From contig NZ_JAGP01000001.1 in assembly GCF_000526715.1 (NCBI RefSeq), forward strand, positions 1,364,001 to 1,428,000: DNA of 64,000 nucleotides, read 5' to 3'. The DNA is from Hydrogenovibrio kuenenii DSM 12350 (GTDB taxonomy: Bacteria; Pseudomonadota; Gammaproteobacteria; Thiomicrospirales; Thiomicrospiraceae). Positions within the stretch are counted from its first letter, which is position 1. Each line of letters begins with the position of its first letter. This document shows, in pieces, positions 26,980 through 35,736 of the stretch. The position numbers were made by a program, and so were the translations under genes. The notes below the pieces were generated by a model that did no database searches, was not told the DNA's origin, and saw only the letters and a list, made by a program, of their open reading frames with translations.

Positions 26980-27969
26980 TTAATGAGACGGTTGTACCTC
27001 TGATGCCACAGGCGGCGAAATAGGTCCCGGCATTGTAACCGGATCAGATCTCGAACCACCTGTTGTGTTCGTTGTTGGCGATTTGTCTAACTCTTTTGAC
27101 AAGTCTTCAACTCCTGGCGCATCGCTCAAGCTTTTTAGCCTATCTTCCGCCTCTTTATTCAACACGACGATGCTAATTCGTCTATTCCGAGGATTATACG
27201 GGTTTTCCTTATCAAATGGCACCGTATCAGCCAAACCAACCACCTGAGCTATTTTCTTTGAATTTACGCCGCCTTTAATTAACAATCTTCTGGCAGCATT
27301 CGCTCTATCTGCAGATAATTCCCAGTTAGTATAATCTGCATTAGAATGATAGCCTGATGAATCCGTATGACCTGCTATGCTAATTCTATTAGTCGTTTTT
27401 GATAAAACTTGCCCAACTTCTTCTAACAGCTTTGCGGCATAACTCTTCGGTAAATCCACCCCGGTTTCAAACATAGGTTTTTTACGGTCATCCAATACCT
27501 GTATCTGCAGTCCATTTGGCGTAAGATCAATTTTAAGCTGATTTTTTAATTCTTTTAACGTTGGATTATTTTCAATCTTTTGATCAATTTGTTGTTTCAA
27601 ATCCAACATTTGCGCTGTTTCAGCTTTCTTTTCAACAGCATCAATATTTTTACCATCATCCGTTGAATGCTGCGGCGAATCTTTAAACCCCCCCATATCA
27701 ATCACAGAATTCGAGCTTCGACCAGCTTCTTTTGACTTCACCAATACATTAGGAGAAGCTTCAATAACACTCGGATCCCGGAAGTATTCGGCCATTGCCT
27801 TCATTTCTTCATCATTGACTCCGCTCAATACCCATAACATTAAAAAGAACGCCATAGTTGCGGTCATAAAGTCAGCAAACGCAACTTTCCATGCCCCACC
27901 ATGAGCACAGTGAGGACATTTTGTGAGTCGTTTTATAATTATGGACTGTTCATCAGCCATATCCGGCAT
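26980..27969 (-). CDS. motB: Flagellar stator protein MotB
   Basis: 329-residue stator protein. One transmembrane helix near the N-terminus with the essential proton-binding aspartate in WKVAFADFMTATMAFFLMLW; this resembles the proton-type MotB more than PomB. A plug/linker follows, then the OmpA-like peptidoglycan-binding domain (about 170-290; SIAGHTDSSG, WELSADRANAARRLL, NRRISIVVL). A Cys-Pro-His-Cys motif (KCPHCAHGG) precedes the helix. The C-terminal ~40 residues are Pro/Ser/Thr-rich. Downstream of motA by 37 bases. Confidence 0.95.
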   Translation of the reverse strand: MPDMADEQSIIIKRLTKCPHCAHGGAWKVAFADFMTATMAFFLMLWVLSGVNDEEMKAMAEYFRDPSVIEASPNVLVKSKEAGRSSNSVIDMGGFKDSPQHSTDDGKNIDAVEKKAETAQMLDLKQQIDQKIENNPTLKELKNQLKIDLTPNGLQIQVLDDRKKPMFETGVDLPKSYAAKLLEEVGQVLSKTTNRISIAGHTDSSGYHSNADYTNWELSADRANAARRLLIKGGVNSKKIAQVVGLADTVPFDKENPYNPRNRRISIVVLNKEAEDRLKSLSDAPGVEDLSKELDKSPTTNTTGGSRSDPVTMPGPISPPVASEVQPSH

Positions 27970-28006
27970 CCCAATTACTGTTATGACCTAAACAACCAGG
28001 CCACCA

Positions 28007-28858
28007 CTATTTTAATGTTTGTAAAAATTCATCCACTTCTTGAAAATTCGGGCGCGATGATCCAGGGATAGCCTTACGACCAAATTCAATTGCGATTTGT
28101 GGTGCATAACCATTTAAGTTAGCCATCAAACAAGCTTTAATCGTCCCAAAAAAAGCTCCCTCTTCATTTGCTCTGTTAGCAATATCGGAAGAAATAGGTG
28201 CTACAACACCATAGGCGGCTAGAATACCCAAAAATGTTCCTACCAATGCTACAGACATATGGTGAGCGATTTCCAAAGGCCCTGCATCCAAATAACCCAT
28301 TGTAATGATAATCCCCATAACAGCGGCGACAATACCGAAACCAGGCAAACCTTCAGCAACCTTGCCTACTGCCTCTGACGGAGCTAAAGCTTCATGATGA
28401 TGAGTGTCTAACTCCAAAATCATCAAATCTTCCAGTTGATAAGGGTTACTTGCACCTGAAATCATCAATCTCAAGTAGTCACTAATAAAATCCACAACAT
28501 GATGATTAGCCATGATCTTAGGCGCAGTTCCAAACAGTTCACTTGAATGTGGATCTTCTACATCGGCTTCTATTGCCATCAGACCTTCACGTCTTGCCTT
28601 GTTAAACAAACGGAACATCAACCCTAACAATTCCATATAAGTTTCTTTGCTGTAAGGAGATGATTTTGCTAAGCCTAACGCGCCAGAAAAACTCTTTTTG
28701 ATCACCCAGCCTGGATTCGCGATAATAAAAGCACCGAAGGCTCCACCACATATAATCACTACTTCCAACGGTTGAATCAGAATATCAATACTTCCGTGAG
28801 GTAAGTATCCCCCTAGAAGACAACCGAAGACTACCAGTGTACCTACAATCGCTCTCAT
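28007..28858 (-). CDS. motA: Flagellar stator protein MotA
   Basis: 283-residue, four-helix inner-membrane stator subunit that forms the ion channel with MotB. Family features: the N-terminal helix VGTLVVFGCLLGGYL, the cytosolic loop with charged residues that contact FliG (about 85-160), and the last two helices with GLPGFGIVAAVMGIIITMG and MSVALVGTFLGILAAYGVV. Start ATG 28858, 35 bases after the MCP-like gene. Confidence 0.96.
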   Translation of the reverse strand: MRAIVGTLVVFGCLLGGYLPHGSIDILIQPLEVVIICGGAFGAFIIANPGWVIKKSFSGALGLAKSSPYSKETYMELLGLMFRLFNKARREGLMAIEADVEDPHSSELFGTAPKIMANHHVVDFISDYLRLMISGASNPYQLEDLMILELDTHHHEALAPSEAVGKVAEGLPGFGIVAAVMGIIITMGYLDAGPLEIAHHMSVALVGTFLGILAAYGVVAPISSDIANRANEEGAFFGTIKACLMANLNGYAPQIAIEFGRKAIPGSSRPNFQEVDEFLQTLK

Positions 28859-28893
28859 TTATCTAATATCCCGTTTAAACTCAAACCCAACAG

Positions 28894-29904
28894 CTAAATC
28901 TTCGAAACAGCTTCTTCTAAAGCTAACTGAACCGTTTTCAATTTGCCTAGCTGTTGGTTAATATCACCTAGAAGGTCATTCACATTCGTTGCTTGAGAAC
29001 GTGTCAACTCAACCTTATCTTTACCATGACTCATCACTTCGACAGCATTTTGTGCACGCTGTTGTAATTCTTCAATAATGCCCTGAATTTCAGTGGTTGC
29101 TTGTTGTGTTTTTCCCGCCAAAAGACGCACCTCATCAGCAACGACGGCAAACCCTCGTCCATGTTCACCAGCACGCGCTGCTTCAATTGCGGCATTTAGT
29201 GCTAAAAGATTTGTTTGCTCTGCAATATCACGAATCAAAACCAACACAGTACCAATATTATTACTATCTTCTTCTAGCTTTATAATCACACTAGAAGCTT
29301 CATTAACTTCATCCGTTAAACCACCCACTTCAGTAATAACTTGTGAAGCTGACTCCATTCCAGTATGAGTTCCTTCACCCATTTTTAAAACGGCTTCTGA
29401 AAACGCACCTGATAATTCAACCAATTTGGCACCTATTTCAGGCTCTAAACAAGGTTTAGCTTCTAAATCCTGATTTTGTTGCTGACAAAATGCCAAAGTA
29501 TCATTCAAAGATTCAATATTTGATTGTAGACTTGCAATTTCTGACTGAGCCTCATCTAATGCTGCATCCTTCTCGCTTACTTGAGATTGCAGCTTTAGCA
29601 CCAAATCGTTTATTGAAGATAGCAACTTAGGGTCAGAAGATGTAGACGTTAACTGTGAAGAGTAATCATCCTCTGAAATGGCTTTATTAATATTGGCAAC
29701 AAGTTCTGATTGATCACATACTCCAGCGCGTTTACACCAGAACAAATAAACCAGTGCGCCTGCAATTACTGCCGCAACAATAACAGCAATAACAATAATT
29801 CCTACTGTTGATTGCCCTAACATGTCAACACTTCCTGCATAAGCTGTTGTCGGTAAAGATGCTGCAACAAACAGACTAAAACAAATTTTCATTAAATCTT
29901 TCAT
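28894..29904 (-). CDS. Short MCP-like signalling protein in the flagellar operon
   Basis: 336 residues. Order: an apparent signal peptide (1-23, ending TAYAG), one strong transmembrane helix (about 35-56, [20 protein letters not shown]), a short KRAGVCD basic stop, a long coiled coil (about 90-150), then a methyl-accepting signalling hairpin with tip [21 protein letters not shown] and [12 protein letters not shown]. It has no periplasmic ligand-binding domain of usable size and no HAMP. Placed between fliK and motA, it may sense something at or near the motor rather than an external ligand (inference). Confidence 0.85.
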   Translation of the reverse strand: MKDLMKICFSLFVAASLPTTAYAGSVDMLGQSTVGIIVIAVIVAAVIAGALVYLFWCKRAGVCDQSELVANINKAISEDDYSSQLTSTSSDPKLLSSINDLVLKLQSQVSEKDAALDEAQSEIASLQSNIESLNDTLAFCQQQNQDLEAKPCLEPEIGAKLVELSGAFSEAVLKMGEGTHTGMESASQVITEVGGLTDEVNEASSVIIKLEEDSNNIGTVLVLIRDIAEQTNLLALNAAIEAARAGEHGRGFAVVADEVRLLAGKTQQATTEIQGIIEELQQRAQNAVEVMSHGKDKVELTRSQATNVNDLLGDINQQLGKLKTVQLALEEAVSKI

Positions 29905-29928
29905 GTTTAAATTCCTTAGTGATTGACT

Positions 29929-31926
29929 CTAGGCATAGTAATCAATCAAACTGTCCGTTTGCTTAACAACAATGGGCTGAACTTCTTGATCCGCTTGTTT
30001 TCCATCAAATGATTGACCAAGCGTACCGCCCTTTTCTTGGCCGTCTTTTTCATTATTTTGTTGTGGCGCGTCAAATTGATTATCTCTATTAACATCAATT
30101 GAACCTAAGTCCACCCCTGCCGAATCTAACATTTCTCTTAACTTAGGAACAGCTGCTTCCATCGTTTCCTTTGTCATATGATGATGAGCTGACATAGAAA
30201 CATGAAGTTGCTGATTTTTATCCATATGTAACTTTATTTGAACAGGACCTAACTTTTCTGGGTTTAATGTAATTTTTGCTTCCTGAATTTTGTTAGAAGC
30301 CATATAAACGACACGTTGACCTAACGCCTGATTCCATTGTGGAGACCTTAATGAGTAGGCAATTCCTTGAAGTCCTGGTGGTAGTTGAGTTTTACTATCC
30401 AAACCTAAGTTACCTAACAACTTTGAAGTATCCGAGCTTGCAGTATCAGCCATAGACAAATCGTTAAACTTCTTAACTGCCGCTTGTTGAGCTGCTGCTT
30501 GCTGTGCTTGAATCATTTGATTCATAAGATGATTTTGCGAAAATGGATTATTTCCTTGTCCATTTTGAGAAAACCCTTGCTGCCCGCTGCTATTTGATTG
30601 CCCTGATTGTGACGATAACGTACTTGTATCAACTGCTGAGCTTGTTGTTGTCGAGCCAGCGGAAGAATTAGAAGTCGAATTAGAAGTACTATTCGCAACA
30701 GAACCATTGCCTGAAAACTGAGATGCCACATCTGATTGAGCCTTCGTTGTAGCAACGTTGTTGGCAACATTAGTAGCAGTATTTTGTCCATTTGCTAACA
30801 AACTATTATTACTATTAACAGAGTCATTATTTTGCTGTACATCTAATGCATTTTGATCAACAACTTCTTGTGCCGTCTGATCTGGAGAAGTTACATGTGT
30901 TTGTTTATCAGACTTCTGTCCAGCAAGTTTTGTATGAAAATCAACAGCACCTAGTTCTTGCGTACTTGTCATTTGACCTTGAGAAACTTGCTTTGAAGTG
31001 TCAATGACTTGATCTACTGTTTTAGAAGAAACAGGATTATTCGTACTTAGCACTTCATTAGCTGGTTTCAGCGTTTTTTCAGCATCTACACCAGGTATAT
31101 TTGCTTTGCCCGCACTCAAATCAGAAGATACATGTACCTCTTCAGCACCACCTGTTTGCTCTGCAGTTCCAGCAATTGCATTCGTATTACTATTACTCGA
31201 AGAGGACGTTAACGGATTAGAATCTACAGAGTCTGTATTTAACACTTTATCCGAACTTGTTAGTGATTCAGAAGGTAGTGAGGATGTTGGCAGATTAGAA
31301 TCTACAGAATCCGTATTTAACACTTTATCCGAACTTGATAAAGTTTCGGAAGGTAGTGATTCAGAAGGCAATGAAGACACTGTTTGACTCAAGCTGTCTA
31401 CTGTTTGCAATGTTCCACTACTGGAAACAGAGGTATCCTGTGATACTGCAGCATCAGCTCCAGAAGACGTTGGTAAAAGCCCGTTTGAAAGTGTTGCACT
31501 ATCCGGCAAGCTATTTGTATCAGAGGACACAGCATCCAATGACTCAGAAGCCGTTTCTTTAGTTACTTTTAACGGTAAATTCTTTATAGAAAGTTGAGGC
31601 ATAACATCATTCAGAGCATTTTCGCTCTGTTTTTCAGATTTATTAACACCTGTAGAAGAAGCTTCAGTAGCACTAACATCCTGGCCTTCAGTGTTATTAT
31701 CTTTTTTCACAGAGCTCGTGGTTGAATCACTAGGATTCACTTTACTAAACACACTTTTGCTATCAACCTTAATGTTCGAATCTTTACTGGAGGAGTGAGA
31801 TGCTTGGTTTCCAGCCATTAATAAGGCAAATGCATTCGATCTCTTAGGCAAAGATTGCCGCTCAACGACCGCAGGTTGATTATCTTTCTCTTTTATGGCA
31901 TTTAATAAACTGATTTGTCCACTCAT
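29929..31926 (-). CDS. fliK: Flagellar hook-length control protein FliK
   Basis: Exported molecular ruler and substrate-specificity switch. 665 residues, much longer than E. coli FliK (405). About 1-510 is low complexity (Ser, Asn, Thr, Asp, Gln), typical for the ruler part. The conserved C-terminal Flg_hook domain is at about 530-610 (LGQRVVYMASNKIQEAKITL, LNPEKLGPVQIKLHMD). An internal 26-residue repeat (SSDKVLNTDSVDS twice) is encoded at 31215-31365. Named by domain and place after fliJ. Confidence 0.9.
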   Translation of the reverse strand: MSGQISLLNAIKEKDNQPAVVERQSLPKRSNAFALLMAGNQASHSSSKDSNIKVDSKSVFSKVNPSDSTTSSVKKDNNTEGQDVSATEASSTGVNKSEKQSENALNDVMPQLSIKNLPLKVTKETASESLDAVSSDTNSLPDSATLSNGLLPTSSGADAAVSQDTSVSSSGTLQTVDSLSQTVSSLPSESLPSETLSSSDKVLNTDSVDSNLPTSSLPSESLTSSDKVLNTDSVDSNPLTSSSSNSNTNAIAGTAEQTGGAEEVHVSSDLSAGKANIPGVDAEKTLKPANEVLSTNNPVSSKTVDQVIDTSKQVSQGQMTSTQELGAVDFHTKLAGQKSDKQTHVTSPDQTAQEVVDQNALDVQQNNDSVNSNNSLLANGQNTATNVANNVATTKAQSDVASQFSGNGSVANSTSNSTSNSSAGSTTTSSAVDTSTLSSQSGQSNSSGQQGFSQNGQGNNPFSQNHLMNQMIQAQQAAAQQAAVKKFNDLSMADTASSDTSKLLGNLGLDSKTQLPPGLQGIAYSLRSPQWNQALGQRVVYMASNKIQEAKITLNPEKLGPVQIKLHMDKNQQLHVSMSAHHHMTKETMEAAVPKLREMLDSAGVDLGSIDVNRDNQFDAPQQNNEKDGQEKGGTLGQSFDGKQADQEVQPIVVKQTDSLIDYYA
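31215..31365 (-). repeat. 78-bp tandem repeat inside fliK
   Basis: Two nearly identical 78-bp units starting at 31215 and 31293, each encoding SSDKVLNTDSVDS and Ser-Pro-rich flanks. It is in frame, so unit gain or loss would lengthen or shorten the ruler by 26 residues. Confidence 0.75.
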
Positions 31927-32011
31927 AACATGCTCTTTGCTATTAGGTTTTTGATTTTATTCATGACAAAGCAACTAGCAAGCCAACTCTAAAAAAGGTT
32001 TTAGAAAACAC

Positions 32012-32461
32012 TTAATCATCGGATTGATTGCTGAAAAAAAATTGTCTCCCACTAAGATCATCTAGCATTTTTTGTTCTACCTTATCCATCTTAGTGTTAT
32101 GATTTTTTTGAATTTTCTCGTACAACTTCACTAAAGACTGCTCTCGTGATTTAAATTCTATCCAAGACTGTTCAGCTTCATTTGCAACATGATTTAAACG
32201 AACCACTTCCTCTGTTTGCTGATCTATTGCAACGTTAAGTTTATTCAAAAAAGCCTGCTTAGTATTCAGTTGTTGTAGAGTTGTTGATTCTTTACTGCTA
32301 AGTTGCTGAATATAGTCGGATTGATAAGACTGAAGAGAATCTATTTGTTCTTGATGCATCGAAATCTGTTGCTGAATACTTCTAAGTAACATTGAAGCTT
32401 TTTCAAGGTCATCTTGTGCTAATTCAACCAATTTTTTCATTCTTTCAAGACGTTTCAGCAT
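32012..32461 (-). CDS. fliJ: Flagellar protein FliJ
   Basis: 149-residue, almost entirely coiled-coil export chaperone/escort that engages the FliI ATPase ring and FlhA. Heptad-like charged sequence throughout (KKLVELAQDDLEKASMLLRS in part). Lies 11 bases after fliI, the conserved order. Sequence identity is weak in this family, so the call leans on position, length and coiled-coil content. Confidence 0.88.
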   Translation of the reverse strand: MLKRLERMKKLVELAQDDLEKASMLLRSIQQQISMHQEQIDSLQSYQSDYIQQLSSKESTTLQQLNTKQAFLNKLNVAIDQQTEEVVRLNHVANEAEQSWIEFKSREQSLVKLYEKIQKNHNTKMDKVEQKMLDDLSGRQFFFSNQSDD

Positions 32462-32472
32462 TGGATATCACT

Positions 32473-33813
32473 TTAATTCACAACGGCTTTCAAAGATTCA
32501 ACACTTTGCTCGATGTTAAATTTTTCATAAATATCTTGAGAGAGAAAGTGATTGAAACTCGGTTGCTTAGCAATAGCCAAATCAATTTCGCTATCACTGC
32601 CCTGACGATAAGCACCAACGTTAATTAAATCAATATTCTTTTGATAGTTTGAATAGATTTGTTTAAAACGTCTGGCCATGCTAATTTGCTCTTTAGGTAC
32701 TATATCAATCATCAAGCGACTAATAGAAGACTCTATATCTATAGCAGGATAACGTCCCGCATCAGCAATATCTCGTGAGAGCAAGATATGACCATCTAAA
32801 ACCCCTCTCGCAGAATCTACAACAGGATCAGTATGATCATCTCCTTCTGCTAAAACAGTATAGATTGCAGTGATCGACCCTCCATTTGCCAAACCATTAC
32901 CTGCTCTTTCAACCAATTGAGGCAACTTTGCAAATACTGAAGGTGGGTATCCTTTACTTGCTGGAGGCTCACCTACAGCAAGCGCTATTTCACGTTGGGC
33001 TTGAGCAAAACGGGTTAAAGAATCCATTAATAGCAAAACTTTTTTCCCTTGATCTCGAAAGTATTCTGCAATAGCTGTTGCCAGCATAGCGCCATGCATA
33101 CGCATTAAAGGAGAGACATCCGCTGGTGTGGCAATCACTACCGATCTTTGCAGCCCTTCATCCCCTAAATTATTACGAACAAAATCATTCACTTCTCTTC
33201 CACGCTCACCAATCAGCCCAACAACAACAATATCGGCTTCGGTAAAACGCGTTACCATTCCCAGTAACACACTTTTCCCTACACCTGTACCAGCCATCAA
33301 ACCGATACGCTGACCTTCACCCAAAGTTAGTAAAGCATTTATCGCCTTTATGCCAACATCTAAAGGTCGGTCAATTTGACTGCGATCCAGTGGATTTATT
33401 TTTTTACCTTGTAAGGGGACTTTGTGCTCGCATACCACGGGGGCTTTTCCATCTAGAGGTTTTCCTGTTCCATCTAAAACCCTACCTAGCATCGATTCAC
33501 TCACCCCAACCTGAATTCCTCCAGGCACAGGTGTTACCTTGGCTCCGGGTTCTAGCCCTTGCACATCACCTATAGGCATTAAAAATAATCTATCTCCATT
33601 AAAGCCAACAACTTCAGCTTCTACAGAACCGTGTAACAACGAATGTATCTGACACCTTGAACCAATGGATGCATAAGTACCTTCCACTTCTAACGTCATG
33701 CCGACGCTTCGAGTAAGACGACCTTCTATTGTTAACGGAGGTATCTCTGGAATTTTTTTAATTAATTCAGAAGTTTTATGAGATAAATATTGATTAAAGA
33801 GTTGTTTCAGCAT
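32473..33813 (-). CDS. fliI: Flagellum-specific ATPase FliI
   Basis: F1-beta-like ATPase of the flagellar type III export apparatus. 446 residues. Walker A GLMAGTGVGKSVLLG, Walker B LLLMDSLTRFAQAQREI, and the type III ATPase signature region PPASKGYPPSVFAKLPQLVER (in part). Follows fliH by 22 bases. Confidence 0.97.
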   Translation of the reverse strand: MLKQLFNQYLSHKTSELIKKIPEIPPLTIEGRLTRSVGMTLEVEGTYASIGSRCQIHSLLHGSVEAEVVGFNGDRLFLMPIGDVQGLEPGAKVTPVPGGIQVGVSESMLGRVLDGTGKPLDGKAPVVCEHKVPLQGKKINPLDRSQIDRPLDVGIKAINALLTLGEGQRIGLMAGTGVGKSVLLGMVTRFTEADIVVVGLIGERGREVNDFVRNNLGDEGLQRSVVIATPADVSPLMRMHGAMLATAIAEYFRDQGKKVLLLMDSLTRFAQAQREIALAVGEPPASKGYPPSVFAKLPQLVERAGNGLANGGSITAIYTVLAEGDDHTDPVVDSARGVLDGHILLSRDIADAGRYPAIDIESSISRLMIDIVPKEQISMARRFKQIYSNYQKNIDLINVGAYRQGSDSEIDLAIAKQPSFNHFLSQDIYEKFNIEQSVESLKAVVN

Positions 33814-33835
33814 AACACCTTACCTTTTAAAGATT

Positions 33836-34711
33836 TTAGGTTGGAGACGTTTCTGCTGCATCTTGATCAGGAGAAATAGCGCTTGTTTCGGTATCGGTTT
33901 GTAGTTCTTGAGACTTATCAGCATTGTCACCTGAAGAGGGTTCAGATAACTTCTCAGCGACGGCATAAGTCTGCTCAACAATTGTCGTCAATTGTTCACG
34001 CCAATCATTTACCAATGTCGATGCATTTTGTTTAACTTTACAGCTGCCAGGCAGAATTCTATCATCAGCAACCAACACCCAATTTGTTCGTTTTTCTGTT
34101 GCGTAGGCATCAACAACTTCTTTATCTAATGGGTTAAGATGAACCTCTATAGGTTCAACCTCATTAGGCAGTCTTTCCACAGATTTCTTCACTGCCTCTA
34201 AAACCCATGTTTTATGTAAATCTAATTCTTTTTCAACAACTTTTTGTGCTATTTCGATAGATAAGGATGCTAACTGCACAAATACTTGCTCTGATATGCG
34301 CTGGTAAGGTGTAACCATGAACTCTGCGAGTTCTTGTAAAGATTTTACTTGAGGTGCTAAACGCTCATCGGCCTCTTTTTGTGCGCTACTTTTACCCTCA
34401 AGACGACCAGCTTTAACACCCTGTTGAAAGCCTTCGTCATATCCTTTTTTTTGAGCCTCTTCAAATGCTTGTCTTTTGATAAGCGTTGTTTGTTCTCTTA
34501 TTTGGGGCTCAACTTCTTTTCGAAGCGTTTCAATCACATCGTCACGAATTTTCTGTTCTTTTTGATGTGCTTGTTTTTCTAAATTAACATACTGCCACGC
34601 TTTAATATCAGGTTCCCGAAACTCATCCGAGCTGATAACTGTTGCTTGAGGAAGATCTTCTTGTTCATCAATGCTTGATGAAACATCTCCATTTTCAGTC
34701 TCGCCTGACAT
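33836..34711 (-). CDS. fliH: Flagellar assembly protein FliH
   Basis: Stalk-like regulator of the FliI ATPase. 291 residues. An acidic N-terminal region, then a coiled coil with a glycine-spaced stretch (KKGYDEGFQQGVKAGRLEG, the GxxxG repeats typical of FliH) and a C-terminal V-type ATPase subunit E-like domain (about 140-250). An extra ~35-residue acidic tail (GDNADKSQELQTDTETSA) goes beyond the usual end. Confidence 0.93.
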   Translation of the reverse strand: MSGETENGDVSSSIDEQEDLPQATVISSDEFREPDIKAWQYVNLEKQAHQKEQKIRDDVIETLRKEVEPQIREQTTLIKRQAFEEAQKKGYDEGFQQGVKAGRLEGKSSAQKEADERLAPQVKSLQELAEFMVTPYQRISEQVFVQLASLSIEIAQKVVEKELDLHKTWVLEAVKKSVERLPNEVEPIEVHLNPLDKEVVDAYATEKRTNWVLVADDRILPGSCKVKQNASTLVNDWREQLTTIVEQTYAVAEKLSEPSSGDNADKSQELQTDTETSAISPDQDAAETSPT

Positions 34712-34714
34712 AAA

Positions 34715-35734
34715 TTACACAAACTCCTCACCACCGCCAGGCATAACAATCTTATCTTCATCTGCAAGACGTCTGACCGTTTGAATAATAGATCTTTGCG
34801 CATCTTCCACATCGCTGAGTTTGACTGGGCCACTCATCTCTAATTCTTCTCTGAGCATCTCTGCTTGTCGTTTAGACATATTACCTAAGAATAGATCGAT
34901 CATATCCTGATCAGCTCCCTTCAGAGCGACTTTCAGCACATCATTTGGAACTTCTGCCAAGATAGTCTGAACACCACGGGGTTCAATACCACTGATATCT
35001 TCAAAGACAAACATTTTATCTTGAATCGCCTTACTAACATCTTCATGTTCAACAGCAATATCATCCAATACACGAGAATCAACACCGCCACCAACAAAGT
35101 TAAGGATTTCGGCAGCTTTTTTCTCACCACCAATTGTGGCTAATTTGCCACCTTCACCATCACTTGAAGCGTTTTGAATAACATCATTCAAATCAAATAA
35201 CGCTCTCGGCTGAATTGTTGTCAATGTTGCAATACGATAAACGATTTCAGATTGAAAGCGCTCAGGAAGCCCTCTCAAAATTTCCGCTGATAAATCCGGT
35301 TCAAAGTAAGACAAAACAATGGCTGTAACCTGAGGATGCTCATTACGAAGCATATTCGAAATAGTTGAAGGGTGCATCCATTTCAAAGCTTCTAGACCCT
35401 TAATCTGATCGCCCAACATGGCGGCATCCATCAAACCACCACCACCTTCACCGAGAGCATCAACCATAAGCGATTGCGCATATTCAGTTGGGTTCACACC
35501 AAGTGCATCTTCACCCAACTCAGACATGAAGTCATGCATAACATAATGAATGTCACTATGAGAAACATCAGAAACTCCAGTCATTGCCGTACCAATTTGC
35601 TGAACTTCTCTAGGGTTCAAATGGGCCAATACTTTTGATGCTGTATCCTTGCCAAGCGCCAACAAAAGAATAGAGGCCTTCTCTAAACCTGTTAATTCTT
35701 TTTCTTCGACCTCTTCAATATTTGATTTAGCCAT
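34715..35734 (-). CDS. fliG: Flagellar motor switch protein FliG
   Basis: Rotor protein that meets MotA and transmits torque. 339 residues, the family length. N-terminal FliF-binding domain (LTGLEKASILLLALGKD), middle domain with EHPQ motif (LRNEHPQVTAIVLSY), and C-terminal domain with the charged torque helix (DQDMIDLFLGNMSKRQAEML, then MSGPVKLSDVEDAQ). Lies 2 bases after fliF and 3 before fliH, so it is tightly coupled. Confidence 0.97.
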   Translation of the reverse strand: MAKSNIEEVEEKELTGLEKASILLLALGKDTASKVLAHLNPREVQQIGTAMTGVSDVSHSDIHYVMHDFMSELGEDALGVNPTEYAQSLMVDALGEGGGGLMDAAMLGDQIKGLEALKWMHPSTISNMLRNEHPQVTAIVLSYFEPDLSAEILRGLPERFQSEIVYRIATLTTIQPRALFDLNDVIQNASSDGEGGKLATIGGEKKAAEILNFVGGGVDSRVLDDIAVEHEDVSKAIQDKMFVFEDISGIEPRGVQTILAEVPNDVLKVALKGADQDMIDLFLGNMSKRQAEMLREELEMSGPVKLSDVEDAQRSIIQTVRRLADEDKIVMPGGGEEFV

Positions 35735-35736
35735 GA

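Noticed and set aside
28670-28700. CCAGCCTGG in motA as another copy of the dispersed word
   Set aside because: Only the first nine bases match; the YAGATTTT half is absent, so it is likely chance.
31106-31387. 93-codon plus-strand frame opposite fliK
   Set aside because: It is a shadow of the low-complexity, Ser-rich fliK frame, without ribosome site or family resemblance.
34040-34060. CTGCCAGGCAG palindrome in fliH
   Set aside because: Resembles part of the dispersed word but lies in coding sequence and matches only eight contiguous bases.
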